Part shown: positions 11,941-24,355 of the stretch, in pieces | Layout of the letters: every line of letters starts with the position of its first letter | Position numbering within the stretch: position 1 is the first letter of the stretch | From: Gyrodactylus bullatarudis | Lineage: Eukaryota; Platyhelminthes; Monogenea; Gyrodactylidea; Gyrodactylidae | DNA length: 64,000 nt | Direction of reading: 5' to 3' | Assembly (NCBI GenBank): GCA_012064415.1 | Contig: SSNU01000155.1 | Span: 558,001 to 622,000, forward strand | Notes under the pieces: generated by a model | The model's input: the letters and a program-made list of their open reading frames with translations, nothing else | What the model was told of the DNA's origin: nothing | Database searches by the model: none | Position numbers and translations under genes: made by a program

Positions 11941-12240
11941 TTTTTTTTTGTTAGAAATTTTTATTAGATATATATAATAGACAAAAATAATTTAATCTGG
12001 ACAATCATTATAGAAAATAAGGTTTTTTGAATCTTGAGCGTCTTGTAAAAGTTAAATGAATAAAATATTATCTAGTGGATTTGATATAATGGTAGTGAAG
12101 ATAAATAGGCCATCAAAGAATTTTCAATAGTCATTCTGGAATTAGTGGAGATTAGAATATAGAAGACTCTTAGTATAGTCAAGTTTAGAACGAATATGTG
12201 ACATAAAAGAGTCAGGCAGTCTTTTCTGTTTCGAGATTAG
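11941..12240 (-). mobile_element. Retrotransposon fragment, minus strand
   Basis: Begins (3' end, reverse complement) with TTTTTTTTTTGTTAGAAATT at about 11941, then 3' UTR, then the C-terminal peptide SHIRSKLDYTKSLLYSNLH on the minus strand near 12120-12215. It is 5'-truncated after about 300 bases. Confidence 0.75.
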
Positions 12241-14980
12241 TACTTTACTAAACTTTTCTAAAATTTATTGATTAAAATAGTTAATTACACACATCAAAAC
12301 CAAGCCCATAATAATTAATAAATGATAATTGGTACTTTTGTGAGTCTGTTAATCATACATTTTATCATCTTAAGAATCCTCTACCAGCAATTAGCAGTAA
12401 TAATTACGCTTTCTTCTCAAATGTAGTAATGATCTTGTTCTCTCTTTAAACAATAGAGGATAATTTAATTGATTTCTTTTCTGTTTTATCGAATCGGTTC
12501 CATCTGAGAACTTTCACATGAACTTCAACTGTTGGTGGATTTTGCTACAGGCTCAGAAAACGGAATGTTTGACAATACACGACAAAGCCCACCAGTGCAG
12601 GGGTTATGTTTTTACCTAAAGCACACAAGCTTTGACCATATTTGTTGTTTTTGTTGGTCAAATTCTCAGATTATTCTTTGTTAATTCTGCCGAATTTTTT
12701 GATAATAAAAAACAAAACTACAATCTCTCTCTCTCGCTCTGGGAAAAGAACACATGTTTCCTTTGCTACATTCTCCATTTCTGCTCATTCCTCTACCTGA
12801 TATAGGCTAGATGCCGACATTGGTTTTCATTACTCTCCATTTTATTGGTTAATTAATTTCATTTTTTTGTATTTTTTCTTGGAGCAATAAAAAAACATGG
12901 ATTTCTTTTTCAAATTAGGGTGAAATAAATCTCCATTTAGAGATTTAGATAAGACTCTTCAATTAATTCCCTATATATAAAGTCATTTGTATTTGTATCT
13001 TTGGATGTTGGTTTATTTTCATACATTAGGGGCTCATTAAAGAATAAACATCTTTTCCATGTTGTTATGATTTGGTAGGAATATTGGGACAATTACAATG
13101 GGGTTTATGCATTTTCTGCCATTATAATTCCTCTTAGTCTTTATATGTAGAAGGACCAGGTGAGCACCTGTAGAGGAGACTCCTCTATTCCAATGTTATT
13201 TCTCCTCTGTTGTATTTTGGGGTAAATTGATTATTATTTTATGATAAAAAGAAACCCAAAGTCATTTCCTAGTCCTGTGTGTGTGTCTCAATCTTTCAGA
13301 GAATTTCATTCTGGTAATCTGGGTTGCAAATCAGAGAGGAAAGATTACATTTTGTTTATTTATTGACTCAAAGAATGTATATCTATATATCAAATAAATG
13401 ATTACAAGACTTTGAAGATTCCCTCTTTTACATCAGGCCATCAAGATTACCCAGAAATGATGGTTCACTTACATGGCATACTTACACAGATATTTATCTA
13501 TTCCCAAATGAACCCACCTACATGAATGAATTACAGAGTTGATTTCTAAAGATTGCACACTTCTTCTGATACAGGTTACCTTCAAGTCTTTTCCATTCTA
13601 ATTCATTCATTCTAATCTGTAGAGGAGGGGAGAGAGATAGATAGCTATCGACCAAAAAAAGCAGAAACAATGGATAAAACAACAACAGTGGACTAGACTC
13701 AATCATGAAAACAAAAATGCCTAGAAGGATACTATAGACTCCCTTTCATTGTGATGGTAATATGCTGGTCAGATGATAACTAAAGAGTAAATTGGGAAAC
13801 AAATTGAGATTTGTATGGAGGCCACTTCAGTTTCGAGATTCATCATGTCAATATCCGAGTTGAAAATGCAAACTAAACTTACAGTCTGTATCATAATTAT
13901 CAATAATAATATTAATATAATTAAATTAGCATATCTAAATATGTATAATTATCCTCTCATGTAATAATATCCCATAATGAGAACAGACAAATCTCTATAA
14001 TTAGCAATGTAATAATGTACCAATTCACTATAAATTATATATTTCTTCTTCTTAATATTCGTATATCTGTATAATTAAATTATAGAAGAATTTTTCAAAT
14101 TGAATAAAATAGGAGAGAGAGAGAAGAAATGAGCAAAAGACCTTTGAGAGTCGTGAGAAATATGGGATTTTCGGGATATCTCATAATTCCTTCCCTTGTT
14201 CACACATAACCGAAGAAGAGGTTAATTAAAAGGAAAGAGTGTAAATTGAATTTTCTCTGCCCACAACATAGGGTCTTTGCTAGGAAAGCACGTCCTTAGT
14301 ATGTTACCAAGACTTGTCAACCAGCTTTTCACTTAGCACAGTGAGATTCATTCTCTATGAAAAAAAACAACCTGAAAAATCATTTATTGAAAAAGCTAGA
14401 TGAGTCTAGCCTTGACTTTATGTAAATCTCATTAATTAATTTAGAACCAAATCCAAATAGATAGATTGCAGAGACAACTGCGCAATTAGCCGTAAATTTT
14501 TTCAAGCCCACAAAAATACAATTCATTGAGAAGCAGAGATTTGTAAATAATGACATTATTAGTTGGAAAAGTTGAAAACTAAATTGGAGAATACTATATA
14601 GGAAGTGTCAAAAATCGAGGAATGTTCAATTTAGTCAATCTTGTTTGTCAATTATATTATTACGTAAGCTGAGTAAAGACACGTTCGAAAAGCATCGTTG
14701 TCATGGTACTTGGTGTATTTACATTATTTGATCAGATTAATAAGCTACCTAAAACTATAGTTATATTGTAGAGAGAGAGTAAAATTGACAAGTCTAGACT
14801 CTTGAGGCTAAAAACATTACACAAACTAAGTCATACGTACAAGGACTACTCGAGAGCATATAACACGATCTTTTAGTGATAAAACAAGAAAATATGAAGG
14901 TAGCCAGTTGGAAACATACATAATGTGTTAAAAGGGTAGATAGGAAACGAGTAGGCTACTTGCGCTCTTTTGATGCTTTC
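12241..14980. other. Intergenic region upstream of ARHGAP19
   Basis: AT-rich, no confident gene. A 33-codon + frame at 12518-12619 begins MNFNCWWILLQAQKTEC and has three Cys; it is in a locally GC-richer patch but too short to call. A short purine run (GAGAGA) lies near 14110. Nothing else is recognised. Confidence 0.45.
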
Positions 14981-14990
14981 CTAAAATCCT

Positions 14991-15080
14991 ATTGGTTATC
15001 CACTTGGAGCATTCCTATTGGTTTAAAAATTATGCATTATGGACCAATCATAATGAGGCAAACTTTTAATATATAAGATG
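14991..15080 (+). promoter_or_regulatory. ARHGAP19 promoter with three CCAAT boxes and a TATA-like element
   Basis: ATTGG occurs at 14991-14995 and 15017-15021 and CCAAT at 15044-15048, spaced 26-27 bases. TTTAAA follows the second box at 15022-15027, and a TATA-like ATATATAAG lies at 15069-15077, about 80 bases before the ATG. Arrays of CCAAT boxes (NF-Y sites) with a CHR-type TTTAAA/TTTGAA are typical of genes peaking in G2/M, which suits a cytokinesis Rho regulator. This is inferred from motifs only. Confidence 0.55.
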
Positions 15081-15153
15081 TAGATCCTGAGGTGAAGGAA
15101 ATCATCTTTACTTTTTTATTTTGTTAACTTATCCTCCAGTCAATCAACCCAAC

Positions 15154-17373
15154 ATGCTTCGTGAAGTATTTGACCTTCACAATTTGGATGCTGAACGTAC
15201 CCTAGAGGTAAGTTGTATAAAATTTTTTCAGATCCTCGATTAATTCCATATATTTTTGTTAATTATGAAATTCTAATTTATTTTCTTTTCTTTCAGACTA
15301 ACCTCGTTAAATATGCAGATTGGTTGGGTAAAACTGAACCACAAGAAATGAATGAAACCATCTTTAGTCTACGAGACCGTTATCCCAGCAGATTTTTGGA
15401 TCTATGCTCATTTCACTTGTCAACATTGGTAGACATTTCTACAGACTTTTTGGAATCTATCGAATCAAAGTACAATAAAGGCGACGGTGGAATCCTCTCA
15501 CAACGTGGCATCACAATGTCCCCAAAGAATAACATTTTCGATAAACTCTTCCACAGTAAACTCAGCGGTTCATGCAATCAAAGTCAAAAGAACTGCCAAG
15601 ATATCATCTCATCCATAAACTACCTTATTGAAAAATTGGATAAGCCTGAGAGTAAGTTGGAATTTAGTTTAATTTACTAATTATCGAGTCTTATAGATAC
15701 AGGTGAACATTATTTAATCCTTTTTTTTCTTCAACAGATTTGATGACTGAAGGCATATTCAGAAAAAGTGGTAACATTGCGCGTCAGAAGGAATTCAAAC
15801 GTCAAATTGTCCAAGGACAAAAGAACATCCTAGAATCAATTGATAAACTCGGTGTCCATGATATGGCATCATCCTTGAAAACCCTCCTCAAAGAACTTCC
15901 CAAGCCCATTTTCACGGAGGAATTTGTCCAGTTAATCAGAAAAATCTCAGACTTGACCTCTGGTGGTGTTAATGATGAAGGTGTTAGAATTCCCTTGAAA
16001 CCCTTGGAAGAAGGCATTGCTATTTCGAAACAACTCAAGGCCATGAGAATTTGTGCAATGTTCTTGCCCAAAGAGAATGCCACTCTGTTGAAAAAGTTGA
16101 TGAATCTACTCACAAATTGTCTCAAATATTCAGAGAGCAACTTGATGTCCTCCGATAGTCTTGGCACTTTATTTGGTGTCATCCTCTTTGCACCAGGAAA
16201 GGTGAGAATCTTTTTCAATAATAATCTTGATATATATAAAATATTCATATACCACTCCTTGAGAGTTGGCTATGATAATTCTTTTGACACCTCACATTCT
16301 AAGTGACACTATTTGAACATTTTAATTTATTCCCTCTATTCTAGGTTCCTCTTAAAAATGTGCAATACGTCTATTCAAATATCAGCAAATTGACATCGAC
16401 AATTATCAAGTATGGCTGTGAAAGTCTCTTCTCAATTCCTTCATCACTTGCCCATGATATCCGGGCTAATTGCAGAGATAAAGTGTCAAAGTGCAGCTTG
16501 GAAGTCAATTCACCCACCTTGTTCTCAGTCAATTCTCCATCTAGCTATGAAACCAACAGTTTGGACTCCGGCCTGGATTGCTGTGATTCCGACTCAAATC
16601 CATCTACTGTTAGCTTAAGCTCTTTCTCAGTTACCCCAAATCAATCAACAGATCCATCAAATTCTCCTCTCAAGACAGAATTGGCCTATGTTCATCTAAA
16701 CAATATCAGTGACAGCAATAAGACCATCACTCCCTCTGAAAAATTTTCCCCTGCCACAGAGTATGCTGTAGCCGAGTTGTACGCTCACGTCCATAAAATG
16801 ACCAAGGATGGAAAGAAGAAAAAGTTGATTGAAAAGTTTAACAACTCCTCAAATGGAGGAATCATTCCCTCTCGTTACAACCTACGATCCAAGGGTGATA
16901 ACAAAATGAAGAGGACCCCTGAGGAAGCAGAAAACATTCGATTTGGCTTGAAGAAAAAGCTCAAGAACACTGAAGATCAGACAGCTCAGCAGAATGAAAC
17001 AGACAAATTGTTATGCTATCCCTTCTTGGAAACAATTTCATCACCTTTCCGTAAAAACATGACTAGCACAGTGAAGAGAATCGGAAAGATCCATCCCCAG
17101 GCTGTAAAGGAATTCGAGGACATTCAAAAGACCTGCTCAGATTCCAGTCCCGAATTTGATGATGTCAGTCCAAACAGAGTTTTCTTCGACTCAGACATCG
17201 ACAATGAAGATCAGAGTGACTTCAACGAGGATGATTTCCACTATGAGCCAGTAGTTAGAAAGAGTCTTGCCAACAATCATCCTTTCAGTGATGTTTGGCT
17301 AGATGATATGCTACACCTTGTTCGTCTACGCAGAACCAGATCCCTTGGTGATGTCTCAGAAATACTCCAGTAG
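15154..17373 (+). CDS. ARHGAP19: ARHGAP19-like Rho GTPase-activating protein
   Basis: Stimulates GTP hydrolysis by Rho-family GTPases; vertebrate ARHGAP19 acts on RhoA in mitosis and cytokinesis. Exons: 15154-15207, 15297-15651, 15738-16201, 16345-17373, giving 633 residues. The RhoGAP domain spans about residues 120-315, with the arginine finger Arg145 in TEGIFRKSG and the helix LKTLLKELPKPIF. Assignment to ARHGAP19 and not a generic RhoGAP rests on the post-domain segment at about 435-456 (LYAHVHKM then KKKKLIEKF), which parallels LFQHVHDM...KKKQLIRQF of the human protein. The Ser/Asp-rich tail makes it longer than the human protein (about 494). The first exon is only 18 codons. The gene stands alone, with AATAAA at 17681. 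Confidence 0.9.
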
Positions 17374-17690
17374 ACTCAACAGTTCCCTCAACTTGTTTTT
17401 CCTTATCATTTGCCATAAAGATTAATTTTACCTTGTTGATAATTGAAAAAACCAAACTCATACATAAAAACTGTACATATAAAATGAAATCAGAAAAGAG
17501 AAAAGATTTTTAAAACCTTGTTACTTTGAAAAATTGATATCTATTGCATTTATATAATCTGTATGTATTTATTAATATAACCTTTGTTTAATTCATCATT
17601 AAAAAGAATGACTTTTCACACTTCACTCATATCATCAGACATTTAATTTTTGAGCTTTAAAAAACTGTAGATTAAAAATAAATAAAGGGG
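17374..17690 (+). terminator. ARHGAP19 3' UTR with polyadenylation signal
   Basis: About 310 bases of AT-rich sequence after the stop. AATAAATAAAGG at 17677-17688 supplies overlapping AATAAA hexamers (best at 17681-17686). No other gene follows on this strand for more than 25 kb. Confidence 0.55.
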
Positions 17691-19334
17691 CGTTCATTTT
17701 ATAGATATTCTTTCCATATCTATAGAGAATGTATACTAAAAGGATATCTAGGTTATATCCAAGATAAGGTAATAAAAAATAAACCTCCTATCTATTAAAT
17801 ATATTTGATCAGCTTCCCTTCTCTCCTTCTACTATCTGTCTAGTAAAGTTCATTAATTCCAAAGAGATGATGATGCACGACACTAGGTTGCTAGGTCTTT
17901 CACTTTTTTTCCATCCCTGTAATACTCTCTGTGTAAGATAATGAAGGAAGAGTATCGAATGACGAAGCATATTTGGAATGTGTTTATTTAATCTTTCTCC
18001 AAATGAGAGTGATACATGTCTCATCGTGTTTCATTGGATTTTCCCCCTTGGGAATAAAATGTCTACAAATTTATGAACTCCAATCTATCAGAACCCCACT
18101 TTGATGCTATTCCTAGGGGATTTTTCTTGCCCTGTAATGAACACAAGAGAACAAAATATTAAAAGATTATTATTATTAAATCATCACGAAATCCCATTAT
18201 GTGTGTCCTTGCACATACAAATATAGGAAACTGATAAATAAATAATAATATCCGTATTGAACATCCATCACGAATACTAATCATTACGTAAATCCATTCA
18301 AATATAAAAAAAATGGAAGATTAGAATTCCTTGAATTCCAGATAAAAATCATAAACTTTCTTAAAGGCTTACAGGTGAACTCTACCGAGTCTTTAGGGCG
18401 ATTTGACGTGTGACATAAACGTCGTTTGCAGAATAAACATTGACAAGCTATCATCGTTGACTAGAGATTCCTAAACTGATACACTACGCGGTGACATTGT
18501 AACCTCAAATACAATTTTTATCTCCCCTTAAAGACCTACGTCAAACTAATTTGAAAAATATTTCAAAACTCATTCCAAGGTTAATTTTCCTCCATCCAAA
18601 TGTACCAGCAAGTGAAGGGAGGCTATGTGAAAATTACCCCCAAAAAGTTGTCAGTTATGAACTTTGGCTGTTTTGGAAAAGAAAACCATCCTATCCCCCC
18701 AGACATTAACATCATTAGAATTTAAATAATGCCAAAAAAGTTTGCATTTGGGTTAATTTTAATTATGCCAAACCACACACCTAGAAATGTAAATAAATTT
18801 GTTCATCTAGGTCAGACAGAGGACTCCGCTGTCAATCCATTCATTTCTCACGTTCACAAGGAATAAAATTAACTTGTTACTTGTTAAATGAATTCCCAAA
18901 GTCTGTCAACTTTTCCAAGTCTACATTGCCTTACAACTATTAGTTTAATTAGTTTCGTATTATCGAAGGCTATGTTGCCTAGGCTCCAAACTCATCCATA
19001 GTTCTTTCTTCAACAAATCGAAAGAATGTAACCATTTTTTTTGAAAAAAAATAACTCCAAGTTACTGTTACTCCCCTTCTGCAACTTGTCAAGCCTTCTC
19101 CCCTTTTGTGCTGAGTCATTCAATAGAATTTTAATTTATTCTTCTTTATGAAATTAAGAGATTAACCCCTCTCGGGCTATCAAAAGGTCACTCTTCCCCA
19201 TGGATGGTATTCATCAGTATTCAGAATGATGACACCTGAAAATTCCACAATTAATTAATTAAAATTGAAAACGGACACATGAGAAGATTCCTTCCACTCA
19301 AATCATGAAATCTACGCAGTGTGTAGTACACACC

Positions 19335-19356
19335 CATTCATTCATTCATTCATTTT
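19335..19356. repeat. (CATT)n microsatellite
   Basis: Five uninterrupted CATT units followed by TTAGG. Confidence 0.85.
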
Positions 19357-19452
19357 AGGATTTTGTTCAATTTCAATCTCTCTGTTTTAGGGGTGACCAT
19401 GTTTTCATAGACGAATTAGAGTCCATGTAACTCGAGTTTATTTTGATTAGAC

Positions 19453-19455
<3 letters not shown>

Positions 19456-19483
<28 letters not shown>
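19456..19483. repeat. (GA)n microsatellite
   Basis: About 14 uninterrupted GA units, the longest dinucleotide run in the window. Confidence 0.9.
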
Positions 19484-19487
<4 letters not shown>

Positions 19488-20552
19488 GTTCGATCCGGAC
19501 ATGTTTTAGCCAGCTTGTTATTTCACACATTCCCGGATGAATTAAGCAAGAAAACATTTACCTTTCTCAGAGTTAACATATCTCATTAAATTAAGAGCCA
19601 ATTGTGTGGAGGAAAATAAAGCTAGACTTCCATTTGTAAACACCTTAATGATTCATTAATCACTTTTATGTTAACATTGATTTTACAATTCGTATAATCA
19701 AGGCAAAAACCAGTCATGAGTTCTTTTCAAACGAGTCCATATCCACTGGTATTTCTCAATAAACTATATAATATGACGTTTGAGTGCTTGAGAAAATTGC
19801 ACTTTTAAAAATAACTGTATATTATTATTATTTTATTTTCGAGATACAAAGGCGTTCAGCTCAAACAAAAGATCAAGAGTAATAAAAAAAGTGACCACTA
19901 GATGAGAGATTAGGGTGGAGTGGTAGCCCAATTTTTCCGAATGTTACACGAACAATTAAAATTTATTATAAACTTGAAGCCTTCCTTGAGTTGAGAAATT
20001 TTCCATGCGGGACCATCAGAGAAGAAGATTTTAGACGAATATTTTATCCACGATTGTAACATGTAAAGAGGAAGGATAATAAAATTTTTATCTTCCTGAT
20101 TTTATTTCATTCTAGATAGTCTTATCAATTCCAGACCTTGGATGCCCGATGCAGAATTCGTATCAGATCAAGGATACCTTCCATGTACCTTATCAGTTCT
20201 CAATTTCCTGAATTTCACAACTGAAATTTCACTTTTCCTAGCTTCAAATTCATTTCGGTTCATGAAAATATCTCACAAAACCCACCAAGAAAGGAAATTT
20301 TGGGTTATCTTTCAATTTCAATACAAGAATTATCTTAAGCATTAAAAATATGGCTTATAAATATCTTGTTTTGCCTTTAATTGATTACAAAGCAACCTTT
20401 CTAGTAAACTTAATCGAATTCAAATTATCCAAAGTATTTCTCTAATATATCTAGGCTTTTTTCCTTTACAGAATCATACAATTATCACCTCTGGTTTATC
20501 AGCCTTTCTGGGTTTTATTGGAAAAAAATGTTCTTTCCTCTCTGATCCAATA

Positions 20553-20620
20553 TTTTTTTTGCTAGACAAATCATTTATAATTAAATAAAACTGATAATTA
20601 CAAAATAAATATAGTAATTT
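20553..20620 (-). mobile_element. Retrotransposon 3' end stub, minus strand
   Basis: TTTTTTTTGCTAGACAAATC is a one-base variant of the reverse-complemented family terminus (TTTTGTTAGA). Only 3' UTR-like AT-rich sequence follows. Confidence 0.45.
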
Positions 20621-20660
20621 TTGTAGAGGTTTTCGTTTAAAAAATAAATGAAAAATAATT

Positions 20661-21422
20661 TTTTTTTGTTTATTAAAATTTATTTAAAAATAATTATATA
20701 CAAAATAAATTCAATGTTATCTGGATAAGTTGGCAATAAACAAATTCAAATTCTGAAAAAAGGTTTCATAAAAGAAATTTTAAAAATAACATAATGACTA
20801 AATAAGCCCTTCAAGAAATTTCATTAAATCATTCTGGAATTATTGAAGATAAAGTAGACTTTTTGTATAATCTAATTTAGATCTAATATGCAACATGATT
20901 GCCTTAGTCAAATCATTGCATTCTGATATTTTAAATTTGTTTTCAATCATGTTATATGTAGATAACAAATAATGATTGGAGAAGGAGGAAGATCTAAGAT
21001 TATATGAATTTTCAAAAATGTTGGCTGATTTTACAAAAGTTTTTGTAATTATTGCGTATCTTCTAACCCATAGAGGGTTAAGTCCAGATATCAAAATTCG
21101 TGCATTATACGAGTCTAAATCTGGATAAAGAAAATACAAAAACCTGGATTGGACATGCTCGATCTCCAAAGATTTTTCTATGGATAAAGAGGGAATAAGT
21201 GGAGAGATGTAATCAAGATTATTCAAAACAAAGGCTTTATAAGCTTTAAGTCTTAAATTAATTGACTTGGAGAATTTTAAAATTGAAAAAATTATGGTAT
21301 TAATCTTAGGTAAATTAGAGAGTGGGTCAATTTTAAGTCCATCAGAAATACTGAAACCTAGATCTGAAGTAAAGGAGACAATTTCTCCAGGAAGTAGAAG
21401 CGATTCCAAGAGGGTTGCAATC
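20661..21422 (-). mobile_element. Retrotransposon fragment with long intact RT C-terminal half
   Basis: On the minus strand an open frame of about 195 family codons runs from ATLLESLLLPGEIVS at 21422 to KLDYTKSLLYLQ-stop at 20840. Between them are the thumb and C-terminal motifs (RLKAYKAFVLNNLDYISPL, HVQSRFLYFLYPDLDSYNAR, SGLNPLWVRRYA). The palm with its catalytic motifs is missing, so the copy is 5'-truncated and cannot be active. Being uninterrupted suggests a young insertion. The 3' terminus near 20661 is degenerate (TTTTTTTTTGTTTATT). Confidence 0.85.
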
Positions 21423-21541
21423 GATTTCATCAATTCGGCGAATGAGAAAGTAATCAATGATAACTAATCATACAAGTTGGCACCAATCTTATCAAAAATT
21501 CTTCCTTCTAATTTTGTTTGAATTTTTTATTTTTTACACTA

Positions 21542-21785
21542 TTTTTTTTGTTAGAAATCAGTTCTGTATTTAAAGGAAATTCAAGATAAAATATGTACAA
21601 AAATAAATAAAGTCTAAATACATTGTGAATCTCGTTAAAGTCTGTAAAATAAAATAATGAATAATTAAAATCTTGAAGTCTTTGTAGATGAATGTGATAA
21701 ATTGAATCTGAAAATTTAAATATTTTAAATATATTAAAATAAAATAAATAAAGTGCTGATTTGATAAAAAAAGAATGAAAATTCA
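21542..21785 (-). mobile_element. Retrotransposon 3' UTR fragment, minus strand
   Basis: Starts TTTTTTTTGTTAGAAATC (3' terminus, reverse complement). The following 240 bases are AT-rich and non-coding with no match to the RT C-terminus that I can read, so only 3' UTR seems retained. Confidence 0.55.
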
Positions 21786-21789
21786 TCAT

Positions 21790-23615
21790 CAATTAATTTC
21801 CTGATTGATCGAGGGATGTCCACATGTATCGAGAAGGTATTGAATTTCCATTATCGAGTAGTCTTAATTCAATTTATGAACAGTGTGAAGTTATCAAAAT
21901 CATACTATCCCTCTGTTGTCATAGTAATTCTTCAAGGATAATTTAACACCATGAGTTACTCAATAAATCTGATTACTCCTTAATGAAACATAAGGACAAA
22001 ATATAATTACAAGGTGGACCAAGGACTGGCCTTGAGGTTGAGTCCATCTTCTTCCCCACTCTCTGTTCAGTTCTCCCGTCATATGGCAAGGTAAGAATTT
22101 TTTGGTTACTCCCGCATTCATAACGGCTAAGGAACAAAGAATATGACAACTTAATTATCAGTTATAGTCATTTCTTTTCAACTGTTGCCTATTTATTTTT
22201 ACATGATTCCAACTTATTTATTTCTTCAGTTGATAACAATAAAAAGTTAACAGGGAAATGTGTTAACTACCCTTTGCACGAGTTAGAAAACAAATCCTAG
22301 AACAACTTTTTGTAATTTTGTTTATTTAACATGCTTAGTTTTTATGTCTTTCAGAGGCATTTTATGATATCTTTGACTCGAAAACTCTTGTTATTCATAA
22401 TCAAAATACCTACGACGACGTAAATGTGATATCTTTTTACTGCCCAAAAAATTGAGAGGATAAATATTCTTGATAATAATAATAATAGTTTTCTTAAGAT
22501 GTAGGCTCACAGCAGGAGTTCTCGTTGTCATAGCGATTCCCAGACACGTTGAGACTGGTGCTTGGCCAAAAAACAACAATATCAACAACTGACTTTTAGA
22601 GTTATAAAATTTTATTTATGCTGAATATTTTTTGTTATTTCTAATTAGATTTCTTCTTATCTTTGTATTTTTCTAAAAAAAATATATAAGATCTCTGTCT
22701 CCCGCTGTGTCTGCCTATCTGTGTCCACATGAAATCATAACACGGAAGCATGTTTATCAACACCAATCAAAAATAACAAAAAGGCGCCTGATTGATTTCC
22801 GATAAGACTAATCAATGTTTAGATTACTACTGTAATCCGTCCCACTGTTTTCAATGATTCCCATCTCGGACATGTAAACTCATCTCTCTGATTAATCTGT
22901 ATTTTGTTTATCCAATGAACCGGATAACTTTTGTCAATTATAAACTGAAATATCGAATAAAAAGAGGGATCTCTCTCTCGTTGAACAATGGTGACCTTTT
23001 TCTATCATTCCAGACTATGATTATTTTCTCCGTGTGGGAAACCTAAAGTGTCGGCACACAAGAGGGGATTGTCAATCATAATTAACTTTTCATCTAGTGG
23101 AATACATTTTATTCCTACAATTGTGATAATGTCAAGACTTCCTCATTATCCATTCGTAGACTGATGATGGGTGAGAGAGTCTTGAGAAGCTTTCAAGTTG
23201 ACCACTTCAACTGACTTATTTTCTCCTGTCAAATATGGAAAGAGGGAGGAATTCATGTGAACTTGTGATAATTTTTTAATTATAAGTGAATAGTAATAAT
23301 TCCAGACTTGATGAAGAATGTTTGAAATTACCACGATTTCCTCTTTCTCAATAGTTTGCAATGAACTGGATATTCGAGAGACAACTGATTACTCAAAAAC
23401 TCTTCTATTTCCTCATCTTTACGAAAGTTTAAAATTACTATTGAAATTCTCTACATTATTGAGTTGTTATTAGATTGATTATGAATTGAATCTTCAGACT
23501 TATTATTTTAACACATTCGATTATCAACAATGAACAGAAACAAAGGTTTATGCTATTTATTTATTAACTGAAACAAGATTCATTACCTATGTATTTATCT
23601 TTATTTTATTTTCAT
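21790..23615. other. Intergenic region, no gene recognised
   Basis: One GC-richer patch at about 22015-22095 ends in ATGGCAAG followed by GTAAGA, so a short first exon is conceivable on the + strand, but no partner exon was found. The rest is AT-rich with no readable structure. Confidence 0.4.
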
Positions 23616-23619
23616 GCTA

Positions 23620-23689
23620 CGCTTTTGTACAAATGTATACATATATGTTTTTATTTATTTTAATACAGATATATTTCTAACAAAAAAAT
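23620..23689 (+). mobile_element. Retrotransposon 3' end stub
   Basis: Ends ATATTTCTAACAAAAAAA at about 23670-23687, the family 3' terminus, directly upstream of another + strand copy. Confidence 0.55.
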
Positions 23690-23699
23690 CCAGTGATGT

Positions 23700-24260
23700 A
23701 AGACTAAAAAAGCTTACAAATCAGTGGTCTTTCCACTTTTTGACAATATTTTTCCTCTCTCTTATCCAATTTAAATCAATATCAGTGCCTAACTATCTAA
23801 CGTGTTCAATGTAGGTTTTTACACTCTCTATTTCCTCACATTGACTCGTACAATGCACTAATATTGGTCTCTGGCCTTAACCCCCTCTGGGTCCGGAGAT
23901 TTGCTTTTTTAATCAAAAAATTCTCCGAGTCTCATTCTCACTCCAATATTAATAATAATTTTTTGAGAAATAATAAATATAACCCAAACTACACTCGCTA
24001 TCTAAATTTGAATTATCTATTGTGATGATTTGACTAATCTTAACCCCTTCGAACCCGTTAAAATGCAGCGATCGCCTAAAACTGTTGATTTAGAGGTCGT
24101 ATATGACCTCTGGGATCGAAGGGGTTAAATTGGTCTTGTCTCACATCAGGCTTAAAATTGATTACTTTGCTTTATACTTATCCTCATTAACCAGATGATT
24201 TTCGAATTTCTTGCAGATACTAGTTCTCGAGCTTCATTATTGCATAGAATTTACAACTAT
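23700..24260 (+). mobile_element. Degenerate retrotransposon copy, interrupted by a miniature transposon
   Basis: Scattered frames match the family ORF (SGLNPLWVRR-like segment near 23870, then the LRN...NYT region, then SHIRLKI near 24140). Frameshifts and stops are frequent, so this is an old copy. It is split at 24044-24124 by an 81-bp element. Confidence 0.7.
24044..24124. mobile_element. 81-bp miniature inverted-repeat element with TTAA target duplication
   Basis: Ends are CCCCTTCGAACCC and the complement of CCCCTTCGATCCC, 12 of 13 identical as an inverted pair. TTAA occurs on both sides (24040-24043 and 24125-24128). The related retroelement copy at 1796-1812 carries the empty site with a single TTAA (AATCTTAAATTG), which fixes both boundaries. 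TTAA duplication is characteristic of piggyBac-type transposition. An inner hairpin AGAGGTC...GACCTCT lies at 24092-24111. No coding capacity. Confidence 0.8.
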
Positions 24261-24300
24261 TTTTTTTGTTAACTCCAGAGAATTTCTTGATGAAATTAAT

Positions 24301-24350
24301 TTTTTTTTGTTAGAATGAAAAATATATTTAAATGTATAAATGTGTACAGA
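24301..24350 (-). mobile_element. Retrotransposon 3' end stub, minus strand
   Basis: TTTTTTTTGTTAGAATGAAA is the family terminus in reverse complement; a second terminus follows at 24356, so this copy is only about 50 bases long. Confidence 0.6.
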
Positions 24351-24355
24351 TAGCA

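Larger units (their letters stand above)
17691..20552. other. Intergenic region, no gene recognised
   Basis: Contains two microsatellites, (CATT)n at 19335-19356 and (GA)n at 19456-19483, and otherwise AT-rich unique-looking sequence. No splice-linked frames or transposon ends were found. Confidence 0.5.

Noticed and set aside
15802..16248. 148-codon minus-strand frame inside ARHGAP19 exon 3
   Set aside because: Antisense shadow of the RhoGAP domain; the + strand has domain motifs and splice-consistent exons.
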